Source of the DNA: Candidatus Parcubacteria bacterium
GTDB lineage: Bacteria; Patescibacteriota; Patescibacteriia; Patescibacteriales; UBA12075
Direction of reading: 5' to 3'
Assembly: GCA_023139655.1 (NCBI GenBank)
Contig: JAGLNE010000062.1
Span: forward strand, 1-8,936
Length of the DNA stretch: 8,936 nt
Both the position numbers and the translations under genes were made by a program. The notes beneath the pieces are model-generated. The model was given only the letters and a program-made list of their open reading frames with translations, ran no database searches and was not told where the DNA came from. Positions 1 through 5,964 of this stretch are shown in pieces (the first letter of the stretch is position 1; the number at the start of each line of letters is the position of its first letter).

Positions 1-17
1 TGCTTAAATGGGATAAA

Positions 18-899
18 ATGATGCAAAATTCCGGAAGATCAACCTTTAAGACAAGAAGTGGTGATGTTGTAAAGGCAAGAGCAACCAAGAAAATAGTGGC
101 AGAAATGATTGAAAAGGCCGGTGGTCGGGGTTTATCTGGCAAGCAGATAAAACAGAAATTAGTCCGCGATCATGGTATGAAATATAAAGATGCCGGCGAT
201 ATTGCTCGAGCCGCGACCTATCATTATTATGAGCCTCCGCCCGAAGGTAAGACCCCGGCACAAATAGCAGCTAGGATTTCTCAAGTTAAGACCAGCTATG
301 AATTAGGGGCTGGCAAAGAAGGCAGTGTGGCAGGGGAGTTAAAAAATAAACGGACAGAAAGACAAGAAGATCGGAAAGCGGGAGGTGGGGCTCAAGCTGG
401 TAAAACTGCCTATAAAGAACATTTAGGAATAGAGGGGGATGAGCATAGTACATATGCTGGTGGTGAAAAAATGAAGACTGGTTTAAGTGAACGTGAAACT
501 AAAAGTGGCGAGGAAAAGCCGGTTGGTCAAAGTGAAGAGCCGGTTGGTGTTGGAGGGAGCCACGGAAAGCAAGCAATGCCCAAGGAAGAAACAGCTGCCC
601 CTTATAGAAAGACACAACAGACTGTTCCGCTTTCTGGCGGTGGCGGTGGTATAGCAAATCCGCCCAGTAATATTATAGGAATTAGCGGTGGACCGGAAAG
701 ACACGAATTGTCAGGTGAAATATCCCCCGGTGGATTAGTTCGTTCTGAGGGAGTAAAAGGAGATATAATTAGACAGCTTAGTGATGAACGAGAGGCGGCT
801 TTAGCCGCAGCTGAGAATGACAAAGAAGAAGGTGACGAATTACCAAGCGAGGAAGAAACAGATGAAACAGCTAATGTCGACGAAGAAGAATCAGAGTAA
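18..899 (+). CDS. Hypothetical charged low-complexity protein, possibly 5'-partial
   Basis: I do not recognise this 293-residue protein. Residues 1 to about 95 are basic and look helical (Lys/Arg-rich, with a YHYYEPPPEG segment near 68-77). They could be a small nucleic-acid-binding or protein-binding domain. Residues 95-245 are Gly/Lys/Glu-rich, probably disordered, with a duplicated EEPVG-like phrase near 165-177 and a run of five glycines at 207-211. The tail from 268 is almost entirely acidic. There is no cysteine, no tryptophan, no signal peptide and no membrane segment. Two adjacent ATGs (18 and 21) could start it, without a good Shine-Dalgarno. The frame is also open from 18 back to the window edge, so the true start may lie upstream. 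Codon use and GC content look like the neighbours, so I see no sign of recent transfer. Confidence 0.7.
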   Translation: MMQNSGRSTFKTRSGDVVKARATKKIVAEMIEKAGGRGLSGKQIKQKLVRDHGMKYKDAGDIARAATYHYYEPPPEGKTPAQIAARISQVKTSYELGAGKEGSVAGELKNKRTERQEDRKAGGGAQAGKTAYKEHLGIEGDEHSTYAGGEKMKTGLSERETKSGEEKPVGQSEEPVGVGGSHGKQAMPKEETAAPYRKTQQTVPLSGGGGGIANPPSNIIGISGGPERHELSGEISPGGLVRSEGVKGDIIRQLSDEREAALAAAENDKEEGDELPSEEETDETANVDEEESE

Positions 900-962
900 A
901 GTCATGTAGAATAGTATTCAAAGTTTAAATTTTAATAAATTAGTATAGAAATTAAGAGTTGT

Positions 963-1943
963 ATGACATTGGAGATTACTTTATTTGTACTTGGGTTTGT
1001 TTTCTTGGTTAAAGGGGCGGATGTTTTAGTAGACGGCGCTTCTTCAATCGGTAAACGGTTTGGCTTATCTACTTTTTTTATTGGGTTGACAATCGTTGCT
1101 TTTGGCACGTCTTTGCCGGAATTGATTGTTAGTACTTTGGCCAGTATCAAGGGAAGCTCTGGCTTGGCCATGGGCAATATCATTGGCTCAAATATATCCA
1201 ATACATTATTAATACTGGGAGTGTCGGCAATCATCGCGCCTTTAATAATTAAAAAAGCCACTGTAGACAAGGAGATTCCGTTTTCTCTTTTGGCTGTTTT
1301 TGCACTTTTCTTTTTGGTTAATGATATGTTGCTTGACGGCAATGGCCCCAACGGTTTGACCAGGATTGACGGTCTGATACTGCTTTTATTTTTTGTAATA
1401 TTTTTGTATTATACTTTTGGGATTAGCAAGGAAAAGGAGACTTTATTGGAAAAGGCAGTGGATGATATAAAGGATAAGCCAGATGATTATAAACTAAGCG
1501 TCGCTAGCGGTATGATAATAGCTGGCTTGGCCGGTCTATATTTGGGTGGTCGCTGGATAGTAAGCGGCGCGATCAGTATGGCTACGTATTTTGGCGTATC
1601 TGAAGCCTTGATCGGTTTAACGATCGTGGCTATTGGCACGTCCTTGCCGGAGCTAGCCGCGTCAGCGATCGCGGCCTACAAAGGCAAGACAAATATCGCG
1701 ATTGGAAATGTGGTTGGCTCTAATGTGTTTAATATTCTTTGGGTACTGGGCTTGACAGCGGTAATCGCTCCGATTGGTTTTGAATTTTATTTAAATATTG
1801 ATTTTATTATTTTAATATTTATTACTATTTTGGTAATGGTATTGGTTTATGTGGGTAAGAAAAATGTTTTGGACAAGAGGGAGGGGATGACGTTAATAGT
1901 TATTTATATCACTTATATCATATATTTAATCATTAGAGGTTGA
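963..1943 (+). CDS. Calcium/sodium antiporter, CaCA superfamily (YrbG-like)
   Basis: This inner-membrane cation exchanger probably extrudes Ca2+ in exchange for Na+ (or K+/H+). It is 326 residues, the normal length for bacterial YrbG-like members of the Na_Ca_ex family. It has the diagnostic internal duplication. The first half carries GTSLPE at 48-53 and GNIIGSN at 71-77. The second half carries GTSLPE at 225-230 and GNVVGSN at 248-254. These are the alpha repeats, whose Glu, Asn and Ser residues line the ion site in the known structures of this family. About ten hydrophobic helices are visible, with a charged loop at roughly 158-176 between the halves. The ATG at 963 starts directly in the first helix, as is usual here. 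No Shine-Dalgarno is evident. The gene stands alone, 63 bp after the previous gene and followed by a repeat. Ion specificity cannot be read from the sequence. Confidence 0.95.
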   Translation: MTLEITLFVLGFVFLVKGADVLVDGASSIGKRFGLSTFFIGLTIVAFGTSLPELIVSTLASIKGSSGLAMGNIIGSNISNTLLILGVSAIIAPLIIKKATVDKEIPFSLLAVFALFFLVNDMLLDGNGPNGLTRIDGLILLLFFVIFLYYTFGISKEKETLLEKAVDDIKDKPDDYKLSVASGMIIAGLAGLYLGGRWIVSGAISMATYFGVSEALIGLTIVAIGTSLPELAASAIAAYKGKTNIAIGNVVGSNVFNILWVLGLTAVIAPIGFEFYLNIDFIILIFITILVMVLVYVGKKNVLDKREGMTLIVIYITYIIYLIIRG

Positions 1944-1972
1944 TGTTATATTATTAAGACTTACGCGATTCA

Positions 1973-2093
1973 CTGTCATTGCGAGGCCCGAAGGGCCGTG
2001 GCAATCCCGTGAAAGGCGCTTTTATCACGGGATTGCCACGAAGCTTCGCTTCTCCCTCCTGCGCTAAAGCTTCGGCGGGCAAGCGCAATGACA
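1973..2093. repeat. Composite dispersed palindromic repeat (nested hairpins)
   Basis: This GC-rich island in an A+T-rich spacer is bounded by the 10-bp inverted repeat TGTCATTGCG (1973-1982) and CGCAATGACA (2084-2093). Inside are a GGCCC-gaa-GGGCC hairpin (1984-1996), a perfect 16-bp stem (1996-2011 with 2024-2039, 12-nt loop), the palindrome CGAAGCTTCG (2038-2047) and a 32-bp segment (2053-2084). That segment recurs at 8416-8447 with three transitions. The layout matches the TCATTGCGAGG/GTGGCAATCC type of repeat I recall as common in several bacterial groups including CPR genomes. An open frame on the minus strand here is a by-product. It could act as a terminator or mRNA-stabilising hairpin for the antiporter transcript, but no U-tract follows the stem. 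Confidence 0.9.
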
Positions 2094-2146
2094 ATGATGT
2101 TTTTAATTTTTTAGCTAATATTAAATAAAATATATTATTATTTTTT

Positions 2147-2965
2147 ATGATAAGAATTAAAACCAAGGAAGAAATTAAAATACTGAGAAAAGGCGGCCAA
2201 ATATTAGCCGCTATTTTACATGAGCTTATCCAAATGGTTCAGCCGGGCATAAGCACCGGTGAGCTGGAGACACGGGCTTTAGTCTTGATCAAGGAGGCCG
2301 GTGGCAAGCCGTCTTTTAAAAATCACGAGATGCCAAATGGTGAAAAATTTCCTACCGCCCTTTGTACCTCTATCAACGAAGAAGTTGTGCACGCGCCGGC
2401 GCTTCCTTCGCGAACACTCCGAAATGGCGATATAATCGGAATTGATATTGGCATGATCTATCCTTTCCCTAATACCAGTCAACCGATAAATAAGCATTCA
2501 AAAAACGGTGGGTATTTTACTGATATGAGCAAGACCGTGATTGTGGGAGAAGTAAGCAAAGATATAAAAAAATTGGTTGATACCGCGCGTGAGTGTCTGT
2601 ATGCCGGGATCAAACAAATAAAGCCGGGTAATGATCTAAATGACATTGGTTCTGCGATCCAGGGGCTGGCTGAGTCGCGGAATTATTCAGTTGTTCGGGA
2701 GCTGGTTGGCCACGGCGTTGGGCACGAGGTGCATGAGGAGCCGCAAGTACCTAATTATAAAATTGAAGACGCAAGCCTAAAAAACGTGAAATTAAAACCA
2801 GGCATGGTTTTGGCTTTGGAGCCAATGGTAAATATGGGTACCTGGCGGGTAACAAGCGCCGAAAACGGCCTGGCCATAGTTACTGAAGACAAAAGTCTTA
2901 GCGCTCATTTTGAGCACACAGTGGCTGTGACGGATAAAGGTTTTGAAATATTAACCCTAAAATAA
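2147..2965 (+). CDS. map: Methionine aminopeptidase, type I
   Basis: This cytosolic metalloprotease removes the initiator methionine from nascent proteins. It is 272 residues, close to the E. coli enzyme (264). The five metal ligands are all present: Asp100 (GIDIG), Asp126 (FTDMSKT), His189 (VGHGVGHEVHE), Glu225 (LEPM) and Glu256 (FEHTV). The substrate-side histidines are His82 (NEEVVHA) and His196. Two details are odd. The usual VVHGIP is VVHAPALPS. The two metal-binding aspartates are 26 residues apart instead of the usual 11 or so, because a loop rich in Pro, Asn and Ser (about 104-121) is inserted. The N-terminus at 2147 aligns with the start of type Ia enzymes, with no zinc-finger or linker extension. 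The leader is almost pure A/T with no Shine-Dalgarno. Only 5 bp separate it from ruvX, so the two are probably co-transcribed. Confidence 0.96.
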   Translation: MIRIKTKEEIKILRKGGQILAAILHELIQMVQPGISTGELETRALVLIKEAGGKPSFKNHEMPNGEKFPTALCTSINEEVVHAPALPSRTLRNGDIIGIDIGMIYPFPNTSQPINKHSKNGGYFTDMSKTVIVGEVSKDIKKLVDTARECLYAGIKQIKPGNDLNDIGSAIQGLAESRNYSVVRELVGHGVGHEVHEEPQVPNYKIEDASLKNVKLKPGMVLALEPMVNMGTWRVTSAENGLAIVTEDKSLSAHFEHTVAVTDKGFEILTLK

Positions 2966-2970
2966 TTTAA

Positions 2971-3366
2971 ATGTCAAAAGTAGAAAATAAAAAATATTTA
3001 GGCCTTGATTGGGGAGAGGCAAGAATTGGTCTAGCCATTGGCGAAAGTGAATCAAAGACGGCTGTGCCCTTGGACACAGTGCTTACTTTTGAAGAAGTAT
3101 TTCAAATCATTAAAGATGAAGAGATAGATGAGCTAGTGGTCGGGCAGCCGGTTAAGATGAGCGGAGACAAGATAAATTTAAACAAAGAGTATATTGGCTT
3201 TGTGGAAATTTTAAAAAACAAAATAAATATCCCCATTCATTTTGTAGATGAGCGTTTGACAAGCAAGGCGGCTGATTCTCTTGCCGGAGACAAAAAGACC
3301 AAGGCCGGTCGGGATGCGATCGCGGCTATGCTTATATTGCAGTCATATTTGGATACATTGTATTAG
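2971..3366 (+). CDS. ruvX: Putative pre-16S rRNA nuclease / Holliday junction resolvase-like
   Basis: YqgF/RuvX family, RNase H fold, 131 residues (E. coli YqgF is 138). Visible motifs in order are LGLDWGEARIGLAI at 10-23 with catalytic Asp13, ELVVGQPVKMSG at 54-65, FVDERLTS at 91-98 with catalytic Glu94, and KAGRDAIAAMLILQSYL at 111-127 with catalytic Asp115. All three acidic residues of the active site are kept. Trp14 in place of the usual Val in GLDVG is a small departure. In characterised bacteria the protein trims the 5' end of 16S rRNA precursors; a role at Holliday junctions was proposed from its fold. The ATG at 2971 follows the map stop by 5 bp. It has no Shine-Dalgarno, which fits translation within a shared map-ruvX mRNA. 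Confidence 0.93.
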   Translation: MSKVENKKYLGLDWGEARIGLAIGESESKTAVPLDTVLTFEEVFQIIKDEEIDELVVGQPVKMSGDKINLNKEYIGFVEILKNKINIPIHFVDERLTSKAADSLAGDKKTKAGRDAIAAMLILQSYLDTLY

Positions 3367-3382
3367 GTTAGTATTGATATAA

Positions 3383-3497
3383 AAATAACAAATTCCAAAT
3401 AATAAATAAATTATAAATTACAAATTTCAAACATTTAATTAAGCTTAAATTTGAGTTTTGAATTTGATATTTTGAATTTGGTGCTTATTTGTTATTT
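3383..3497. repeat. A+T-rich inverted repeat upstream of recO
   Basis: The outer arms AAATAACAAAT (3383-3393) and ATTTGTTATTT (3487-3497) are perfect 11-bp complements. The inner parts (about 3394-3432 and 3444-3486) are looser complements made of repeated AAATTCAAA-type words, around a near-palindromic centre at 3429-3446. The whole element fills the ruvX-recO spacer and ends 15 bp before the recO ATG. Similar low-complexity inverted repeats are, from memory, frequent in CPR spacers. Function is unknown. Confidence 0.75.
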
Positions 3498-3512
3498 GTA
3501 ATTTGGTTTTTT

Positions 3513-4235
3513 ATGAATTCAGCCGAGTCGTTTATAATTACCGCCATTGTGATAAATCGCCAGCCCTTTCGGGAGCGGGATAGCCGGGTTACTATATACG
3601 CCAAAGATCATGGGCTTATGAGCTTAATTGCTAGAGGTACCAAAAATATCAAATCCAAACTGGCCGGCCATATTGAGCCGGCTAATTTAATTAAAGCCAT
3701 GGTGATTCGCGGCAGACAGCTGGATTATTTGGGTTCCACTGATTCGCTCCAGGTACATAAAAATTTAAAAGCCGATTTTGATAAAACCATGGCTCTTAAT
3801 TTAGGGCTAAAAGAATTTGCCCGTACAGTTAAGGAGGGGGTGGTTGATGCGTTTCTTTTTAATTTGCTTTATGATTATATATTAGCCCTTGATAAACCAG
3901 TCAAGCTTAAAAGTAATCCGGAATTTTTCTCTTCCTTGTTTATTCTTAAAATGATCTCCCACCTTGGCTATCGCCCGGAACTGTACTGTTACATGGATGA
4001 TAAGAAAAAAATAAAGCCCGGGAATAATTGTTTTAGTTTGGAAAAAGGCGGGTTAATCAGCAACCAATGCGTAAATGATGAATATCATTTTAAGGTAAGT
4101 GATGACTGTATTAAAATATTACGCTTAATAATCAAGGAAGATATTAAATATTTATCAAAAATAAAAACAACCCCTTTTTTGGAAAAAGAGATTGCGCGCG
4201 TAATTAAGGGGTATTATAATTATTATTTGCGTTAA
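3513..4235 (+). CDS. recO: DNA repair protein RecO
   Basis: RecO acts with RecR (and RecF) to load RecA onto SSB-coated single-stranded DNA in gap repair. The 240 residues read as a typical RecO. An N-terminal OB fold (about 1-80) contains SRVTIYAKDHGLMSLIARG, SKLAGHIEP and RGRQLDYLG, the usual family landmarks. An all-helical C-terminal domain follows. The zinc-finger region is degenerate. Cys159 and Cys186 remain, but their CxxC partners are Asp162 and Ser183, so a normal four-cysteine site cannot form unless Cys173 or Cys199 contributes. I chose ATG 3513 because it gives MNSAESFIITAIVI, matching family N-termini. A TTG at 3489 in the same frame would add eight hydrophobic residues encoded by the inverted repeat and is unlikely. 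No Shine-Dalgarno is visible. Confidence 0.9.
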   Translation: MNSAESFIITAIVINRQPFRERDSRVTIYAKDHGLMSLIARGTKNIKSKLAGHIEPANLIKAMVIRGRQLDYLGSTDSLQVHKNLKADFDKTMALNLGLKEFARTVKEGVVDAFLFNLLYDYILALDKPVKLKSNPEFFSSLFILKMISHLGYRPELYCYMDDKKKIKPGNNCFSLEKGGLISNQCVNDEYHFKVSDDCIKILRLIIKEDIKYLSKIKTTPFLEKEIARVIKGYYNYYLR

Positions 4236-4244
4236 TTTTCAATC

Positions 4245-4273
4245 TTTACAATATAATACATTTTGTTTATACT
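4245..4273 (+). promoter_or_regulatory. Sigma70-type promoter for the 95-residue membrane protein
   Basis: A TTTACA -35 (4245-4250, 5 of 6 consensus) and a TATACT -10 (4268-4273, 5 of 6) are separated by exactly 17 bp. They lie upstream of a gene with a strong Shine-Dalgarno and its own terminator. A start near 4280 would give a leader of about 30 nt. A TATAAT at 4252-4257 inside the spacer is an alternative -10, but its -35 would be poor. Confidence 0.6.
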
Positions 4274-4283
4274 TGTATAAACA
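4264..4283. promoter_or_regulatory. Operator-like palindrome overlapping the -10
   Basis: GTTTATAC-TT-GTATAAAC (4265-4282) is a perfect dyad with 8-bp arms, and one more T-A pair extends it to 4264 and 4283. It covers the -10 element and the expected start site, the usual place for a repressor operator. The centre-to-centre half-site spacing of 10 bp would suit a dimeric helix-turn-helix protein. No candidate regulator gene lies next to it. Confidence 0.5.
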
Positions 4284-4296
4284 CACTCAACATTCG

Positions 4297-4304
4297 AAGG
4301 GAGG
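4297..4304 (+). promoter_or_regulatory. Strong Shine-Dalgarno
   Basis: AAGGGAGG lies six bases before the ATG at 4311. It is the best ribosome-binding site in the window and fixes the start of the 95-residue membrane protein. Most other genes here have A/T-only leaders. Confidence 0.75.
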
Positions 4305-4310
4305 ATACTA

Positions 4311-4598
4311 ATGATACTATTTAAGATTGGAGTATTTTTTTTATTTTGTTCTTTTGTAATTTGGTTATCTAATTATGATCCAATATTACAAGCCGATTTA
4401 AATCATGTTTGTGGACCTCAGCCAAAGAAGAATCCAAGTCGATTTCTGGATATTACCCTCATATTTTTTATATTGTTTGGTTGTGCTTTGATGGCATATT
4501 TCATGCCTACCGAAAAGGTCGGTATACCACCCAAATCATGGCTTGGAATGTTTATTTGGGTAATAGCGGCCTTTTTTAGAGAAAGAATTCATAATTAG
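4311..4598 (+). CDS. Small membrane protein, three predicted helices
   Basis: I do not recognise this family. The 95 residues hold three hydrophobic stretches at about 3-20, 46-64 and 75-89. A polar loop between the first two (21-45, with HVCGPQPKKNPSR) and a short Pro-rich loop (65-74) separate them. The basic C-terminus RERIHN and basic loop KKNPSR suggest a topology, but helix 3 may be only partly buried. Cysteines are at 13, 34 and 58, with no pairing pattern. There is no signal-peptidase or lipobox motif. The gene is a complete single unit with promoter, operator-like palindrome, strong Shine-Dalgarno and intrinsic terminator, which argues that it is really expressed and regulated by itself. 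Confidence 0.75.
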   Translation: MILFKIGVFFLFCSFVIWLSNYDPILQADLNHVCGPQPKKNPSRFLDITLIFFILFGCALMAYFMPTEKVGIPPKSWLGMFIWVIAAFFRERIHN

Positions 4599-4624
4599 AT
4601 TCCGAAACATTAATCCTTGCTTAT

Positions 4625-4655
4625 GCCCCTTGATTACAAAAGGGGCTTTATTTTA
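4625..4655 (+). terminator. Intrinsic terminator after the small membrane protein
   Basis: The 7-bp stem GCCCCTT (4625-4631) and AAGGGGC (4640-4646) has an 8-nt loop and is followed by TTTATTTTA. It lies 27 bp after the stop codon. The reverse strand has no U-tract, so it should work on the plus strand only. Confidence 0.85.
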
Positions 4656-4717
4656 CAGATAGTATGCTTGAAATTCTGCGTCAGTTTTTTATGATAATTA
4701 ATTAAAGGTTAATAAAT

Positions 4718-4757
4718 TTATAGCAATTGTTCTAATATAAGTAAAATATTTGACTAA
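4718..4757 (+). repeat. 40-bp direct repeat, copy 1
   Basis: This copy is identical over 40 bp to 6445-6484 in the same orientation. The match stops at 4717 (T versus A) and 4758 (A versus G). It contains a TTGACT -35-like hexamer (4750-4755), but no convincing -10 lies 16-18 bp downstream. On the minus strand it reads TTTACT, 17 bp, TATAAA. Confidence 0.95.
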
Positions 4758-4788
4758 ATTATTCACCTTACACACATTTACATCAAAT

Positions 4789-4933
4789 CCGCCCATGGGT
4801 AAACCCCAGGGCTATATTTTTAGATTAAAAAGCACCATAAATGGCGCTACATAAATAAAACGTTTAGGATAATAGCCTGCTTTAGCAGGCTTACAAGCAT
4901 AATAAGCTAGCCCTGGGGTTTACCCCTGGGCGG
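4789..4933. repeat. REPIN-like pair of inverted palindromes
   Basis: Arms 4789-4814 and 4908-4933 are reverse complements over 26 bp with one mismatch (T4797). Each arm is also self-complementary. The right arm holds CCC-T-GGGG-TTTA-CCCC-T-GGG, and the left arm is its near equivalent with a TAAA loop. The 93-bp interior has a perfect hairpin AGCCTGC-TTTA-GCAGGCT (4874-4891) and a weaker ATGG/CCAT hairpin (about 4830-4848). Two palindromic units facing each other resemble a REPIN/BIME, or a short non-autonomous element. No clear target-site duplication flanks it. It could also end the BRO transcript, but no U-tract follows. Confidence 0.8.
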
Positions 4934-4943
4934 TGGGAAAGGA

Positions 4944-5795
4944 TTATTTTGGTTTTATTTTTTTCTGTTTATTGTTATTTAAAAAGTTGTTTTCAGAGAC
5001 AATTGACCGACCTATCTTTCTTTCTATCTGTTTTCTGGCGCTGCCGGCAACACTTCCGCCAACTCGCGCGTCGTCTTTTAGCCGCGGCACGCCTTTTGTA
5101 TTTTTTGTGCGATGAATTTCTGTTGTGGTTCTCTCACCAAGCATAGTTAATATCAGCTCAAAATCATCCATATGGTCGCGCAGATTATGGCGCTTTAAGC
5201 CTTTTAGTTTTTTATATTCATTTGGTTTTACTCCGAATGTGGCCTCTGATATTTCGGCGGTTAATATTTTATAATCGCGGTTTGTTTCAGCGCCGCGTTT
5301 TTTCCACTCATCGGTCAGTTCCTCACGGATGGCAATGCCTCGCATGCGTTTTTCTATCCAATCTTCTGGATATCCTTTGAGCTTATAAAGCATTTTTGTT
5401 CTTTTGCTGGCAAGTTCCGGATCTTCTATTTCCTGAATGCGTTCATACCCGACTTTAGCCAGCCAGCGTTTTAATGGTTCAGCTTTTGGCGAGGGGATTG
5501 ATTGAACAATGCGGAACATTCCTTCAGTATTAGCACAATCAGTTTCGCGCATTTTACCATCAGGGGCAAGCAATTTCAACTGGTGACAATTTGTCACCAC
5601 TTCACTTCCTTCATCTTTTAGCCTTTGAGCAAGTTTATTCCAATATTTTCTAGCCTTTAGATTGTCTGATTGATCTAATAGTATTTGAATCACATCAACA
5701 ACCGAAAACCACCATTCTTTTTGAAAAATAGTCCTTCTTATTCTTTTGCCTTTAAATAAAGCAAGATGAGTATTTTGGTTGTTGTTTTTGGCCAT
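4944..5795 (-). CDS. BRO-N domain protein, antirepressor/DinD-like
   Basis: The 283 residues have two parts. Residues about 10-125 fit the BRO-N (antirepressor) domain: WWFSVVDVIQILL at 28-40, a NTEGMFRIVQSIPSP segment at 89-103 and KAEPLKRWLAKVGYERIQEI at 104-123. Residues about 135-272 form a conserved C-terminal region that I associate with DinD-like and BRO-type proteins of many bacteria: GYPEDWIEKRMRGI, LTAEISEATFG, KKLKGLKRHNLRDHM and GGSVAGSARKQIE. BRO-N domains bind DNA in viral and phage proteins, and E. coli DinD is SOS-induced and modulates RecA. The role here is unknown. The Lys-rich tail (276-283) is probably disordered. The gene runs against all housekeeping genes, inside the 40-bp direct repeats and downstream of the small membrane protein. 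The ATG at 5795 abuts a 16-bp palindrome, with no Shine-Dalgarno. Confidence 0.88.
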   Translation of the reverse strand: MAKNNNQNTHLALFKGKRIRRTIFQKEWWFSVVDVIQILLDQSDNLKARKYWNKLAQRLKDEGSEVVTNCHQLKLLAPDGKMRETDCANTEGMFRIVQSIPSPKAEPLKRWLAKVGYERIQEIEDPELASKRTKMLYKLKGYPEDWIEKRMRGIAIREELTDEWKKRGAETNRDYKILTAEISEATFGVKPNEYKKLKGLKRHNLRDHMDDFELILTMLGERTTTEIHRTKNTKGVPRLKDDARVGGSVAGSARKQIERKIGRSIVSENNFLNNNKQKKIKPK

Positions 5796-5811
5796 AAAAT
5801 AAATTTATTTT
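5796..5811. promoter_or_regulatory. 16-bp A/T palindrome abutting the BRO gene start
   Basis: AAAATAAATTTATTTT is a perfect palindrome immediately upstream of the minus-strand ATG. It could be an operator or a leader hairpin, but A/T-only palindromes arise easily by chance in this base composition. Confidence 0.3.
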
Positions 5812-5819
5812 GTCTAACA

Positions 5820-5943
5820 TTTAGTATATGCGAAGTTTTAAATTTCTGGAGTGATAGAATTGCGATGGCAGTCCCGAGTAATCATGACAGGAATTTGAAA
5901 TTTGGAAAAAAGACAAGTTGAACCTTTTTCCGCACATACTTTA
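5820..5943. repeat. Imperfect inverted repeat between the two minus-strand genes
   Basis: Segments 5820-5832 and 5931-5943 are complementary at 10 of 13 positions (core AGTATaTGCG). Inside, GGAAAAA (5904-5910) pairs with TTTTTCC (5925-5931) around a 14-nt loop. A stretch near 5863-5877 weakly resembles the GTGGCAATCCCG part of the repeat at 1996. No gene is seen. It may be a decayed repeat or a weak terminator. Confidence 0.35.
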
Positions 5944-5964
5944 TTAAGCGACCCGACGATTTCG

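Larger units (their letters stand above)
4599..4943. other. 345-bp gene-free spacer
   Basis: No coding frame is credible here. From left to right it holds the intrinsic terminator of the upstream gene, the first copy of the exact 40-bp direct repeat, a 31-bp gap, the 145-bp pair of inverted palindromes, and 10 bp before the stop codon of the minus-strand BRO gene. Confidence 0.8.

Noticed and set aside
932..1351. 139-codon minus-strand frame opposite the antiporter
   Set aside because: It is the shadow of a membrane-protein gene whose plus frame has both alpha-repeat motifs.
1973..2093. CRISPR array or tRNA at the hairpin-rich island
   Set aside because: There are no regularly spaced identical repeats, no cloverleaf and no CCA end. 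The folding is nested palindromes.
2108..2136. Promoter for map (TTTTTA and TATATT)
   Set aside because: It is possible, but in such A/T-rich sequence the weak hexamers are not distinguishable from chance.
1954..2166. 70-codon minus-strand open frame between the antiporter gene and map
   Set aside because: It runs through the palindromic repeat and into map. The predicted product is a translation of repeat sequence and has no start signal.
3489..3512. TTG start adding eight residues to RecO
   Set aside because: The extension is encoded by the right arm of the inverted repeat, and family N-termini align with ATG 3513.
4933..5146. Plus-strand open frames of 60 and 65 codons
   Set aside because: They are the complement of the BRO gene 3' end, and the BRO frame has clear family motifs.
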